A stretch of 64,000 nt of DNA from Chitinophaga pinensis. GTDB lineage: Bacteria > Bacteroidota > Bacteroidia > UBA4408. Where the stretch lies: assembly GCA_945872355.1 (NCBI GenBank), contig CAMBZU010000003.1, positions 22,519-86,518 on the forward strand. Direction: 5' to 3'. The notes beneath the pieces were generated by a model, which saw only the letters and a program-made list of their open reading frames with translations, had not been told where the DNA came from and did not search any database. The position numbers were made by a program, and so were the translations under genes. Of the stretch, positions 51,678 through 61,176 are shown piece after piece (position 1 is the first letter of the stretch; each line of letters begins with the position of its first letter).

Positions 51678-54113
51678 TTAACCGCGCAAAATTGCACCCA
51701 ATTCATCTTGATATGCTTTAATGAGCTTGCTCATTACTTTATCTATTTGCTTTTCGTTAAGCGTAGCCTGGTTGTCTAACAAAGTAAAACTAACTGCATA
51801 AGATTTTTTACCGGCCTCCAAGTTTTTGCCTTGATAAACATCAAAAAGATTGATGTCTTTCAGCAAACTTTTTTCCGATTTTCTTGCCACCTCAACAATT
51901 TGCTCGAAGGTAATTTTTTCATCTAACAATAATGCTAAATCTCTTCTTACTTCAGGAAACTTTGAAATTTCATTAAATTCAATTTTGTTGTTTGATACTG
52001 GTTTGTAAATATCATCTAATATAATTTGTGCATAAAAAACCTCGTTGCTAATGTCAAATTCTTTTAGAATGGCTGGTTTTACTGTTCCAATAAAGGCAAT
52101 ATTTTTTGTGTTTAATAGGTATTGAATTCCTTTTGAAACTAATGTGTTTTCACTTAAATCTTTAGCTGCTGGAGCAATCCCAAGTTGATTAAATAGGGTT
52201 TCTATTGCTCCTTTTAATCTAAAATAATCTTCTTTAGTACTCGTTGTATTCCACGATTCAGCATTTTGATTTCCGGTAAGAACTAATGATAGTATGGTTG
52301 ATTCAATATATTTATCATCATTTTTAGAATATACTTTTCCAGTTTCAAAAAGTTTTAGACTGCTATTTTTTCTATTGCTGTTGAAATTGATTGTTTCCAA
52401 TGCTCCAAAAAGCATTGATTGGCGCAGGCTATCTAACTCAGAGCTTAAAGGGTTTAATAGTTTAATTATTGATGATGCTGAACTTCCTAAGTAATTTAAA
52501 GCATATTTTGAATTGGTTAATGAGTTGTTTAAAATCTCTTGAAATCCAATACCTGCAAGTGTTTTTCTTATTTTTAGATTAATTTTTTCAACATCTGGTT
52601 TTGGTTTCGCAATTAATGAAACACGCATTTGCTCTGGTAATTCAATGTTGTTATACCCATAAATTCTAAGTATTTCTTCTATTACGTCAGCCTCTCTGGT
52701 AACGTCTACTTTATTTAATGGTATTTGTAAAGTTAGTACATCGCCTTCTTGTTTTAAAACCTCAATGCCTAAGTGATTTAATATATGTTTAATTTCTACT
52801 TCAGGAATTTCTTTGCCAATTAGCAAGGCACATTTTTTTAAGCTGATAATTACAACACTAGGTTCAATTTTAGTTGGATAGCTATCAAATAATTCTCCGC
52901 TAATTTGGCCGCCAGCTATTTGTTGAATTAATTGCGCAGCGCGGTATAAGGCAGTTAACGTTGCAGATGGATCTGTTCCTCTTTCAAATCTAAAAGAAGC
53001 ATCGGTTTTTAAATTATGTAACTTGGCTGTTTTGCGAATTGTTGTAGCATCAAAATAGGCGCTCTCTATAAATAGCTGCGTGGTGCTTGATTTAACACCT
53101 GATTTTAATCCGCCATAAACGCCAGCCATACACATGGCTTCTTGTGAATTGCAAATCATTAAATCATTTATAGAAATGTTTCTTTCAATGTTATCTAAGG
53201 TGATAAACTTTTGCTCAGTTGCTGGTTTTTTCACTACAACTTTATTGCCCTCAATATTGGCTGCGTCAAACGCATGCAGGGGTTGCCCTGTTTCGTGCAA
53301 AACGTAATTTGTAATATCTACAATATTGTTTATCGGCTTTATTCCAATTGCTTGTAGTCTATTTTTTAACCAATTTGGCGAATCAGTCACATTTACATTG
53401 TCAATGCAAATGGCACTGTATCTGGGACAGGCAATAGGATCTAATACTTCAACATCAATTGTAAAAGCATTATTGCTTTGGGCTGGTAACTCATTAGAAA
53501 AAGGCAGTTTAATTGTTACATTCTTTTTGCTTTTGGTTGCTATTACTGCGGCTAAATCTCTTGCAACGCCAATGTGTGAAGCAGCATCTACTCTATTTGG
53601 AGTTAATCCAATTTCAAAAATAATATCTTCTTCTACTTTAAAATATTCTGATGCAGGCATGCCTACTTTGGTTTCATTTGGCAAAATCATAATACCATCA
53701 TGAGATTGACCCATCCCAATTTCATCTTCGGCACAAATCATTCCCTCAGAAACAGCTCCTCTTATTTTAGATTTCTTAATTTCAAAAGCCTCGCCACTGG
53801 TTGGAAAAAGTTTAGCACCTACCATGGCAACAATCACTTTTTGTCCGGCCTCAACATTTGGTGCTCCACAAACAATGTGCAATAGATTTTCAACACCAAC
53901 ATTTACGGTTGTAAGGCTTAATTTATCTGCATCGGGATGTTTTTCTTTGGTGATTACTTCGCCAATGACCAAGCCATTCAAACCACCTTTTATACTTTCA
54001 AATTTTTCAATAGATTCAACTTCTAAACCGCAAAATGTAAGCATCTCAGCAACTTCCTCTGCAGGCAAATCAACATCAATATATTCTTTCAACCAATTGT
54101 ACGAAATTTTCAT
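51678..54113 (-). CDS. pheT: Phenylalanyl-tRNA synthetase beta subunit
   Basis: The 811-residue protein has the full PheT layout: an N-terminal lobe (MKISYNWLKEYIDVDLPAEEVAEML), an EMAPII-like tRNA-binding domain (about 40-150), B3/B4 editing domains (about 210-390, LHETGQPLHAFDAANIEG), B5 (about 400-480), a catalytic-like domain, and a C-terminal ferredoxin-fold anticodon-binding domain (KFPEVRRDLALLLDE ... VSFTLLDNQATLNEKQID). It pairs with PheS, which is not in the window. A TACTTTTG box lies upstream (complement of 54134-54141). Confidence 0.97.
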   Translation of the reverse strand: MKISYNWLKEYIDVDLPAEEVAEMLTFCGLEVESIEKFESIKGGLNGLVIGEVITKEKHPDADKLSLTTVNVGVENLLHIVCGAPNVEAGQKVIVAMVGAKLFPTSGEAFEIKKSKIRGAVSEGMICAEDEIGMGQSHDGIMILPNETKVGMPASEYFKVEEDIIFEIGLTPNRVDAASHIGVARDLAAVIATKSKKNVTIKLPFSNELPAQSNNAFTIDVEVLDPIACPRYSAICIDNVNVTDSPNWLKNRLQAIGIKPINNIVDITNYVLHETGQPLHAFDAANIEGNKVVVKKPATEQKFITLDNIERNISINDLMICNSQEAMCMAGVYGGLKSGVKSSTTQLFIESAYFDATTIRKTAKLHNLKTDASFRFERGTDPSATLTALYRAAQLIQQIAGGQISGELFDSYPTKIEPSVVIISLKKCALLIGKEIPEVEIKHILNHLGIEVLKQEGDVLTLQIPLNKVDVTREADVIEEILRIYGYNNIELPEQMRVSLIAKPKPDVEKINLKIRKTLAGIGFQEILNNSLTNSKYALNYLGSSASSIIKLLNPLSSELDSLRQSMLFGALETINFNSNRKNSSLKLFETGKVYSKNDDKYIESTILSLVLTGNQNAESWNTTSTKEDYFRLKGAIETLFNQLGIAPAAKDLSENTLVSKGIQYLLNTKNIAFIGTVKPAILKEFDISNEVFYAQIILDDIYKPVSNNKIEFNEISKFPEVRRDLALLLDEKITFEQIVEVARKSEKSLLKDINLFDVYQGKNLEAGKKSYAVSFTLLDNQATLNEKQIDKVMSKLIKAYQDELGAILRG

Positions 54114-54228
54114 AAAGTTTTAAATAAAGATTGCAAAAGTAAATTATTTTAAAGAACTTGTTTTCGAGGAACGTTTAATTATCCATATAATGTAAACATA
54201 TTTGCATAAATTTAGTTAAGATTTACGA

Positions 54229-55278
54229 ATGGAAAAATTTAGCGAAACACTTATAGCTTGGTATCAAAGTAAAAAAAGAGATTTGCCATGGAGAAATACA
54301 TCAAATCCTTACTTTATTTGGCTTTCTGAAATTATTTTACAGCAAACAAGAGTGGATCAAGGAATGCCGTATTATATAAAGTTTGTTGAAGCTTTCCCAA
54401 CCATTGATGATTTAGCGAATGCCAGTCAAGATGAAGTATTGCGGCTTTGGCAAGGCTTAGGTTACTATTCAAGAGGCAGGAATTTACATTTTACGGCTAA
54501 ACAAGTTGTAGCAGTATTTAATGCAGCATTTCCGACCAATTACAATGATTTAATAAAATTAAAGGGAGTTGGACCCTATACTGCAGCTGCCATTGCTTCA
54601 TTTTGTGGAAACGAGCACAAGGCGGTTGTAGATGGTAATGTTTACAGGGTTTTAGCCAGGTATTTTGGTATTGAATCTGACATCAGTTCAACACTTGCGC
54701 AAAAGGAATTTCAGCAATTGGCTTCAGGTTTATTGAGTATAAAAAAACCGGGTATTCATAATCAAGCTATTATGGAATTTGGAGCATTGCAGTGTGTGCC
54801 AAAAAATCCAAATTGTAATCAATGTCCATTTCAAAACAGTTGCTTTGCTTTCTTGAATAAAAAAATTGACAGCTTACCAAATAAAAGTAAAAAAGTGAAA
54901 GTAAAAATCAGATATTTTAATTATTTGGTGATCAACAAAGATGATTTTACTTTAATAAAAAAAAGGCCCGCAGGAGATATTTGGGAGGGGCTTTATGAAT
55001 TTCCGTTGATTGAATCGCATGAAGATTTGGATGAAAATAAAATAATTAATTCGCAAGCATTTAACAACTTGATAGAAAGTAAAAAGTACACAATTGGCAA
55101 TATTAGTTTGTCAATTAAGCATCAACTTACACATCAAACCATATTTTGTAAATTTATTGAAATCAATATTAAAGAAGCAACTCATTTAATTGATTTTGAA
55201 AGTGTGTTATGGGCAAATCTTGAAAACTATCCTAAACCAATTTTAATACAACGATTTTATAAGAAAAACGAAATGTAA
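54229..55278 (+). CDS. mutY: Adenine DNA glycosylase
   Basis: The 349-residue enzyme removes adenine paired with 8-oxoguanine. Visible features are Glu34 (SEIILQQTRV), the helix-hairpin-helix LKGVGPYTAAAIASF, catalytic Asp135 (VVDGNVYRVL), and the 4Fe-4S ligands Cys189, Cys196, Cys199 and Cys205 in the expected C-x6-C-x2-C-x5-C pattern. A C-terminal Nudix-like domain (about 225-345) includes IKKRPAGDIWEGLYEFPLIE for 8-oxoG recognition. It is cytoplasmic. It is divergent from pheT across 115 bases. Confidence 0.96.
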   Translation: MEKFSETLIAWYQSKKRDLPWRNTSNPYFIWLSEIILQQTRVDQGMPYYIKFVEAFPTIDDLANASQDEVLRLWQGLGYYSRGRNLHFTAKQVVAVFNAAFPTNYNDLIKLKGVGPYTAAAIASFCGNEHKAVVDGNVYRVLARYFGIESDISSTLAQKEFQQLASGLLSIKKPGIHNQAIMEFGALQCVPKNPNCNQCPFQNSCFAFLNKKIDSLPNKSKKVKVKIRYFNYLVINKDDFTLIKKRPAGDIWEGLYEFPLIESHEDLDENKIINSQAFNNLIESKKYTIGNISLSIKHQLTHQTIFCKFIEINIKEATHLIDFESVLWANLENYPKPILIQRFYKKNEM

Positions 55279-55503
55279 ATTAATCAATAATCTAGGAGTT
55301 GTTATTTCTTTATCGTTTACGCATTTCTAATGCGTAATCTGGGTTTAATATGTTTTAATCAAATTCACAAAAGGGCGGTCATGTGATTTTAATCCTACTA
55401 TAGCTTCAAAAATATACTGATAAAACAAAAACTTGCACATCCTATTTGTGGAATAGTAAAAACTTAAGTTATATTAGCCGTCTTATTTTTCAAAAACACA
55501 ATT
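55279..55503. other. Intergenic region with a partial type III repeat
   Basis: The gap holds the inverted type III relative (55304-55346) and about 150 AT-rich bases before the permease gene. I see no good promoter pair and no further gene. Confidence 0.55.
55304..55346. repeat. Dispersed repeat type III, inverted partial copy
   Basis: ATTTCTTTAT followed by GTTTACGCATTTCTAATGCG and TAATCTGGGTTT matches the complement of the left end of the element at 34525 over about 43 bases. The preceding bases (AATTAATCAAT...AGGAG, from about 55279) resemble the complement of its right end, so this may be an internally deleted copy. Confidence 0.65.
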
Positions 55504-57003
55504 ATGGGTAAAAAAATATTTGCTAAGAAAAGTCTTGAGCTAATGATGGCAGAAACTGCCGATAGTGAAAAAGGTTTGCAGCGTACCTTAACAGCTGGCA
55601 ACTTAATAGCCTTAGGAATAGGTGCAATTATTGGTGCAGGTTTATTTGTTAGAACAGCTGCTGCTGCAGGCCAGGCTGCAGGTCCAGCTGTTACCATTTC
55701 GTTTATTATTGCAGCAGTAGGCTGTGCTTTTGCAGGTTTATGTTATGCAGAGTTTGCGGCTATGATTCCAATTTCAGGTAGTGCGTATGCTTACAGTTAT
55801 GTAACCATGGGAGAGCTAGTTGCTTGGATTATAGGATGGGCATTGATTATGGAATATGCGCTTGGTGCTGCCACTGTATCTATTGCTTGGAGCGAATATT
55901 TAAATAAGTTACTGGGGGGACAAATACCTTATGAGTGGTGTCATAGTCCGTTCGAAAGTTACACAGATTCTTCTGGGATTTTACATTCAGGAATGATTAA
56001 CGCGCCAGCCTTGGTTATTTTACTGTTGCTTACCATGCTCTTAATTAAGGGTACAAAAGAAAGTGCATTTGTAAACTCCATCATCGTGTTTATTAAGGTT
56101 GCTATTGTTTTATTATTTATTGCAATTGGATGGAAGTTTATTAAACCAGAGAATTATATACCTTATATGATTCCTGATGATCAAGCTCCACTTTTAGACA
56201 GTGCAGGTAAAGTAATAGCAGACTATAGCGGTGTATTTAAACATGGCTGGGGCGGTGTAGTTGGTGGTGCAGCTATTGTATTTTTTGCCTTTATTGGTTT
56301 TGATGCGGTAAGCACAGCAGCGCAGGAAGCCAAAAATCCTAAAAGAGATATGCCAATTGGTATTTTAGGTTCTTTAGTTGTTTGTACCATACTTTATTTA
56401 TTATTCGGACATGTATTAACAGGTGTTGCTAACTGGACAGAATTTGTTGATCCTGAAAAAGGAAGAGAGGCTTCGGTAGCCTATACAATTTCTAAACATA
56501 TGGCTGGTTATGAATGGTTAGCTACAGCAGTTACAGTTGCCATTTTAGCAGGTTTTTCTTCAGTAATTTTAGTAATGTTAATGGGTCAAAGTCGTGTGTT
56601 TTATAGCATGAGCAATGATGGCTTAATACCTAAAGTTTTTGGCGAATTGCATCCAAAATATAGAACACCATACAAAGCCAATTGGTTGCTTTTTATTTTT
56701 GTAGGCTTATTTGCAGCCTTTGTACCAGGGCATATTGCAGGTGACTTAACTAGTTTTGGAACACTCTTCGCATTTGTTTTAGTGAGTGCAGGTGTTTGGA
56801 TTATGCGTGTAAAAAATCCTGAAATTCCTCGTCCATTCCGTGCGCCATTAGTTCCATTTGTTTCTACAATGGGTGTGTTGGTTTGTTTAGGAATGATTGT
56901 GGCTCTTGATGCGCAAACATTAAAAGTAGCATTTGCTTGGATGATTGTTGGAATTGTTATTTACTTCGGCTACAGCCAAAGAAATAGTAAACTTCATAAA
57001 TAA
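55504..57003 (+). CDS. APC-superfamily amino acid permease (cationic amino acid transporter type)
   Basis: The 499-residue protein has 12 or more membrane helices. The LTAGNLIALGIGAIIGAGLFVRTAAAAGQAAGPAV start carries the unwound TM1 GAIIGAGLF motif, and the conserved FFAFIGFDAVSTAAQEAKNPKRDMPIGILGSL follows TM6. This matches CAT/YfnA-like transporters. Substrate is not readable from sequence; the group imports cationic or branched amino acids. The next permease starts 20 bases later, so they are likely one transcript. Confidence 0.9.
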   Translation: MGKKIFAKKSLELMMAETADSEKGLQRTLTAGNLIALGIGAIIGAGLFVRTAAAAGQAAGPAVTISFIIAAVGCAFAGLCYAEFAAMIPISGSAYAYSYVTMGELVAWIIGWALIMEYALGAATVSIAWSEYLNKLLGGQIPYEWCHSPFESYTDSSGILHSGMINAPALVILLLLTMLLIKGTKESAFVNSIIVFIKVAIVLLFIAIGWKFIKPENYIPYMIPDDQAPLLDSAGKVIADYSGVFKHGWGGVVGGAAIVFFAFIGFDAVSTAAQEAKNPKRDMPIGILGSLVVCTILYLLFGHVLTGVANWTEFVDPEKGREASVAYTISKHMAGYEWLATAVTVAILAGFSSVILVMLMGQSRVFYSMSNDGLIPKVFGELHPKYRTPYKANWLLFIFVGLFAAFVPGHIAGDLTSFGTLFAFVLVSAGVWIMRVKNPEIPRPFRAPLVPFVSTMGVLVCLGMIVALDAQTLKVAFAWMIVGIVIYFGYSQRNSKLHK

Positions 57004-57023
57004 CTTTACTTTAAAATACTATT

Positions 57024-58478
57024 ATGGAAGAACAAAACAATTCGCTTAAACGCTCATTGGGTTTAATGGATGCAACCATGATGGTAGCTGGGTCCATGAT
57101 TGGCTCAGGTATTTTTATTGTAAGTGCAGATATGAGTCGCTTAGTTGGCAGCACGGGTTGGTTACTTGCTTTGTGGGTGGCGAGTGGTGTAATAACTTTA
57201 ATGGCCGCACTCAGTTATGGCGAACTTGCAGGGATGATGCCAAAGGCGGGCGGGCAGTTTGTTTATATCCAAAGAGCGTATGGAAATTTTACTTCCTTTT
57301 TATATGGTTGGACCGTTTTTACTGTCATACAATCTGGTGTAATTGCTGCAGTTGCAGTTGCTTTTGCAAAGTTCACAGCAGTGTTTATTCCAGCCCTAGG
57401 GCCTGATAATATTTTAGCTGACTTCGGTTTTTTTAAGGTTTCGGCAGCACAATTATATGCTATCGCAAGCATTATTTTTCTCTCTTTTATCAACACAAAA
57501 GGGGTAAAAAATGGTAAATTAATACAGTTGTTTTTTACATCAGCAAAGTTAATTGCCTTGTTGGTTTTAATAAGCGCTGGTTTATATGTGGGCTTGGGTA
57601 CAAATCAATTTTCATTGAATATGTTCCATGCCTGGGATGCAACAACTTTAATTAAAGATGGAGAAAATTGGGTGAGTCATTCGGTGAGTGGTTTTGCTTT
57701 GTTATTGGTTTTAGGAACAGCCATGATAGGATCGCTATTTAGCAGTGATGCATGGAATAATGTAACATTTATTGCGGGAGAAATTAAAGAGCCTCAAAAA
57801 AATATCCCAAGAAGTTTATTGTTAGGAACAGGTATTGTTACCGTATTATATTTATTAGCCAACATTACTTATTTAACCTTGCTTCCTTTGCATGGCGATG
57901 CAGCAGCAAGTGATGTTGTTGGGCAAGGTATTCAATTTGCAGGAGGCGGCACCGATAGAGTGGGTACAGCAGCTGCTTCAATTATTTTTGGAGAAACAGC
58001 AGTTTATTTAATGGCAGTTTTAATCATGATTTCTACGTTTGGATGTAATAATGGAATTATTTTAGCTGGTGCCAGAGTGTATTATGCAATGGCTAAAGAT
58101 GGCTTATTTTTTAAAGGAGCAGCAAAATTAAATCAGCATGGAGTGCCAGCCTATGCTTTATGGGTGCAGGCTATTTGGGCAAGTATTTTATGCTTATCAG
58201 GCACTTATGGCGATTTGTTAGATTATACCACTTTTGCTTCATTGATATTTTATATGATCACTATAGGTGGTATATTTATTCTCAGAAAGAAAGAACCAAA
58301 TGCTGAAAGACCATATAAAGTTTTGGCTTATCCAGTCTTACCTATTTTATATATTTTAGTTGCAGCAACTATATGTGTAATTTTACTTTATACTAAACCG
58401 CAGAATACTTGGAGTGGGCTTTTTATTGTATTGTTAGGAGCGCCATTTTATTTCTTAGTGAAAAATAAAAATAAATAG
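57024..58478 (+). CDS. APC-superfamily amino acid permease (LAT-like)
   Basis: The 484-residue protein has about 12 helices. Motifs are MMVAGSMIGSGIFIVSADMSRLVGSTG (TM1), ALSYGELAGMMPKAGGQFVYIQRAYG (TM2-3) and WNNVTFIAGEIKEPQKNIPRSLLLGTG (after TM6). These fit the L-type exchanger/SteT subgroup, which often exchanges neutral or aromatic amino acids. It is distinct from the permease immediately upstream rather than a recent duplicate. A small membrane-protein gene follows after 16 bases. Confidence 0.9.
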   Translation: MEEQNNSLKRSLGLMDATMMVAGSMIGSGIFIVSADMSRLVGSTGWLLALWVASGVITLMAALSYGELAGMMPKAGGQFVYIQRAYGNFTSFLYGWTVFTVIQSGVIAAVAVAFAKFTAVFIPALGPDNILADFGFFKVSAAQLYAIASIIFLSFINTKGVKNGKLIQLFFTSAKLIALLVLISAGLYVGLGTNQFSLNMFHAWDATTLIKDGENWVSHSVSGFALLLVLGTAMIGSLFSSDAWNNVTFIAGEIKEPQKNIPRSLLLGTGIVTVLYLLANITYLTLLPLHGDAAASDVVGQGIQFAGGGTDRVGTAAASIIFGETAVYLMAVLIMISTFGCNNGIILAGARVYYAMAKDGLFFKGAAKLNQHGVPAYALWVQAIWASILCLSGTYGDLLDYTTFASLIFYMITIGGIFILRKKEPNAERPYKVLAYPVLPILYILVAATICVILLYTKPQNTWSGLFIVLLGAPFYFLVKNKNK

Positions 58479-58494
58479 TGCAAATTTTTATACA

Positions 58495-58833
58495 ATGAAA
58501 GTGATAAAGCGACCAACAATTTTATCAGTTATTTGTGTTATTTCTTTTACGGCTGCAATTCTTGGTTTTCCAACTATTTTTTCGCCATTTATAAAGAAAA
58601 AAGGAGATTTTTTTCCTGCCATAACCGGCATTTTAATATCACTTGAGTTTATTGCTATTGTTGGTGTTTGGTATATGAAAAAATGGGGAGTAAGAATTTA
58701 TTTACTAACAGCCATGTTAAACCAATCTTTAATGCTTTATATTGACAATTGGCAAACCTATAAACTAATTTTACCCATTGTTTTTATTGGCCTTACAGGT
58801 TTTTTTTATAATAAAATGGATGACAATTTATAG
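58495..58833 (+). CDS. Small integral membrane protein of unknown function
   Basis: The 112-residue product has three to four hydrophobic segments: about 10-30 (LSVICVISFTAAILGFPTIF), 38-60 (AITGILISLEFIAIVGVWYM), 66-80 and 88-107 (LILPIVFIGLTGFFY). I recognise no family with confidence. It begins 16 bases after the second permease on the same strand, so it is probably the third gene of that transcript. It may be a helper or simply a passenger. Confidence 0.65.
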   Translation: MKVIKRPTILSVICVISFTAAILGFPTIFSPFIKKKGDFFPAITGILISLEFIAIVGVWYMKKWGVRIYLLTAMLNQSLMLYIDNWQTYKLILPIVFIGLTGFFYNKMDDNL

Positions 58834-58991
58834 GCCTTGCAGCTGTTTTATTGTGCTTAATAAAACCAACTAAAACTATTTCTAAGGTGCTTTTTTTCGT
58901 TTAAAATAATTAATCCTGCACTTTTTCCGTCCTAATTTTTAATGCTAATATAAATACTGAACTTTAAGTTTTAATTTTTGTTTAATAGCTA

Positions 58992-59024
58992 TTGCTGAAT
59001 AAAATCAATATAATCATACATTTG
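58992..59024 (+). promoter_or_regulatory. Promoter of the kynurenine 3-monooxygenase gene
   Basis: TTG (58992-58994) and TACATTTG (59017-59024) are separated by 22 bases, within the range of the Bacteroidota consensus. The start codon is 21 bases beyond the -7 box, giving a short leader and making the gene independent of the permease transcript. Confidence 0.65.
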
Positions 59025-59044
59025 CTGTATTATAACATTTCCTT

Positions 59045-60397
59045 ATGACTCAAAATAAAAAAGATATAACCTTAATTGGAGCTGGTTTAGTTGGTTCTTT
59101 ACTTTCAATTTATTTAGCCAAGAAAGGTTACCAAGTAAATGTTTATGAGCGCAGGAGTGATATGCGAAAAGCTTCAAATTATGCTGGTCGTTCTATCAAC
59201 TTGGCATTAAGCGATAGAGGTTGGAAAGCACTCAATGAAATAGGGATTGCAGATGATATTAAAGAAATTGCTATACCTATGTACGGCCGTTTTATGCACG
59301 CTTCAGATGGAAGTACTTCCTATCAACCTTATGGGAAAGAAGGACAAGCTATTTATTCTGTTTCTAGGGCTGGTATAAATGTTACGCTAATGAATTTAGC
59401 AGCTACACATGAAAATGTAAAACTACATTTTGAAATGAAATGCACTGGTGTTGATTTAAAGAACAATTCAGCCCAATTTGAAGATAAAGAAGGAGTTGCT
59501 CATAACGTTCATTCAGATTTAATTTTTGGTAGCGATGGTGCTTTTTCTGCCGCACGTTTAACCCAACAAACTAATATTGATAGATTTGATTACAATCAAT
59601 TTTACATTGATTGCGGATATAAAGAATTGACCATTCCTGCAGGCCCAAACGGCAGCTATTTGATTGAAAAAAATGCACTACATATATGGCCACGAGGTAA
59701 ATATATGATGATTGCATTACCCAATAAAGATGGTAGTTTTACTTGTACTTTGTTTTTCCCTTTTGAAGGAGAGAAATCTTTTGCAGCTTTAAAAACAAGC
59801 GCCGCCGTTAAAACATTTTTTGAAACAGAATTTAAAGATGCTGTACCCATAATGCCAACGCTGGTAGATGATTTCTTCAATAATCCAACTTCATCTTTGG
59901 TTACAGTAAAATGTTTCCCATGGACTGTTGAAGATAAATTAGCTTTGATTGGTGATGCTGCACATGCCATTGTACCTTTCTTTGGACAAGGCATGAATTG
60001 CGGTTTTGAAGATTGTTCGGTATTGAATGGTTTAATGGATAAACATGGAGATGATTGGCAAGCTATCTTAAAGGAATATCAAAATTTGCGTAAGCCCGAT
60101 AGTGATGCGATTGCAGATTTAGCCATTGGTAATTTTGTTGAAATGCGCGATTTAGTCGCTGACCCAATGTTTCAATTGAGAAAAAAAATTGAAGCGCGTT
60201 TCAATGAAAAGTACCCCGAAAAATGGATTCCAGCTTATAGCATGGTTACCTTTAGTCCGCAAATAAGATATTCTGAAGCCTTGAGCAAAGGGCAGTTCCA
60301 AGATAAAATTATGGATGAGGTGATGAGCCTACCCAAAATAGAGGAGCTTTGGAACAGTGAACTAGTAGAGCAATTGATGTTAAGTAAATTAAGCTAA
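59045..60397 (+). CDS. kmo: Kynurenine 3-monooxygenase
   Basis: The 450-residue FAD hydroxylase converts L-kynurenine to 3-hydroxykynurenine using NADPH and oxygen. It has the dinucleotide motif LIGAGLVGSLLSIYLAKKGYQVNVYERR, the family block NYAGRSINLALSDRGWKALNEIG, and the second FAD motif LIGDAAHAIVPFFGQGMNCGFEDC. Length is as expected. It has its own promoter. No kynureninase, kynurenine formamidase or tryptophan dioxygenase gene is in the window. The two upstream amino acid permeases might bring in a substrate, but nothing in the sequence links them directly. Confidence 0.93.
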   Translation: MTQNKKDITLIGAGLVGSLLSIYLAKKGYQVNVYERRSDMRKASNYAGRSINLALSDRGWKALNEIGIADDIKEIAIPMYGRFMHASDGSTSYQPYGKEGQAIYSVSRAGINVTLMNLAATHENVKLHFEMKCTGVDLKNNSAQFEDKEGVAHNVHSDLIFGSDGAFSAARLTQQTNIDRFDYNQFYIDCGYKELTIPAGPNGSYLIEKNALHIWPRGKYMMIALPNKDGSFTCTLFFPFEGEKSFAALKTSAAVKTFFETEFKDAVPIMPTLVDDFFNNPTSSLVTVKCFPWTVEDKLALIGDAAHAIVPFFGQGMNCGFEDCSVLNGLMDKHGDDWQAILKEYQNLRKPDSDAIADLAIGNFVEMRDLVADPMFQLRKKIEARFNEKYPEKWIPAYSMVTFSPQIRYSEALSKGQFQDKIMDEVMSLPKIEELWNSELVEQLMLSKLS

Positions 60398-60456
60398 AAA
60401 GGATTACTAGCCGGCATCCTGCGCGTGTTCATGATATATAATTGCACATGCTAAAT

Positions 60457-60882
60457 TTATAATATTCCAGCAAACTGAGCCACGGCCATTTTATAGCTAT
60501 GCATACCAAAACCTATCACAGAGCCTATACAATTAACGCCAGTAAGTGAAGTGTGTCTAAAAGTTTCCCGGTTTAAAATATTGCTCATGTGCACTTCAAT
60601 CACGGGTGTTTTAATGGCTTTTATAGCATCAGCAATAGCAATTGAAGTGTGTGTATAGGCACCTGCATTTAACACAATGCCATCGTTAGCAAACCCTTTA
60701 TCTTGAAGTTCATTAATAATTTCACCTTCAACATTGCTTTGAAAATAACTGAATGCAATAGATGGATATGTTTTTTTTAATTCTTGCATTAAATCTTCAA
60801 AATTTTGGGCGCCATAAATTTCAGGCTCTCTTTGTCCTGTAAGGTTTAAATTGGGTCCGTTGATGATGGCTATCTTATGCAT
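60457..60882 (-). CDS. aroQ: Type II 3-dehydroquinate dehydratase
   Basis: The 141-residue dodecameric shikimate-pathway enzyme has INGPNLNLTGQREPEIYG with the catalytic Tyr23, QSNVEGEIINELQ, NAGAYTHTSIAIADAI and VIEVHMSNILNRETFRHTS with His98. All catalytic residues are present. No other aro gene is adjacent. It converges on kmo; in the 59 bases between their stops lies the motif GCATCCTGCGCGTG, shared inverted with 2814-2827. Confidence 0.96.
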   Translation of the reverse strand: MHKIAIINGPNLNLTGQREPEIYGAQNFEDLMQELKKTYPSIAFSYFQSNVEGEIINELQDKGFANDGIVLNAGAYTHTSIAIADAIKAIKTPVIEVHMSNILNRETFRHTSLTGVNCIGSVIGFGMHSYKMAVAQFAGIL

Positions 60883-61176
60883 GGCTATTGGCGTTTAAAA
60901 TGTAAAAGTAAAAAAAATGTTGCACGAGCTTTGTTTGTTTTGTGTTTAGCTTTGTAACTAAAATGAGATTGATGCGCAAAATTTCACTTTACGGTTTAAT
61001 AAGTATTTGTGCTTTAAGCTTATTGTTTCATTTTTGGTGCTGATGTATGCGCTGCTATCAACCATTCTTTCCGTCAACAAACTTTATTTTCAAAAGTTCT
61101 TGCAAGGGAACAATTTTGTGGTTTATCTTTGCTTAGTTATTTCAAAAGTACTCCCCATTATTACATCTAAATTAGC
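60883..61176. other. Divergent intergenic region between aroQ and the SGNH operon
   Basis: About 294 bases without a supported gene. Its only clear signal is the promoter of the SGNH/MBOAT operon at 61110-61141. No convincing minus-strand promoter for aroQ was found. Confidence 0.55.
61110..61141 (+). promoter_or_regulatory. Promoter of the SGNH-SGNH-MBOAT operon
   Basis: TTG (61110-61112) and TATCTTTG (61134-61141) are 21 bases apart, a good fit to the Bacteroidota consensus, 35 bases upstream of the first gene. The close packing of the following three genes suggests they share this start. Confidence 0.7.
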
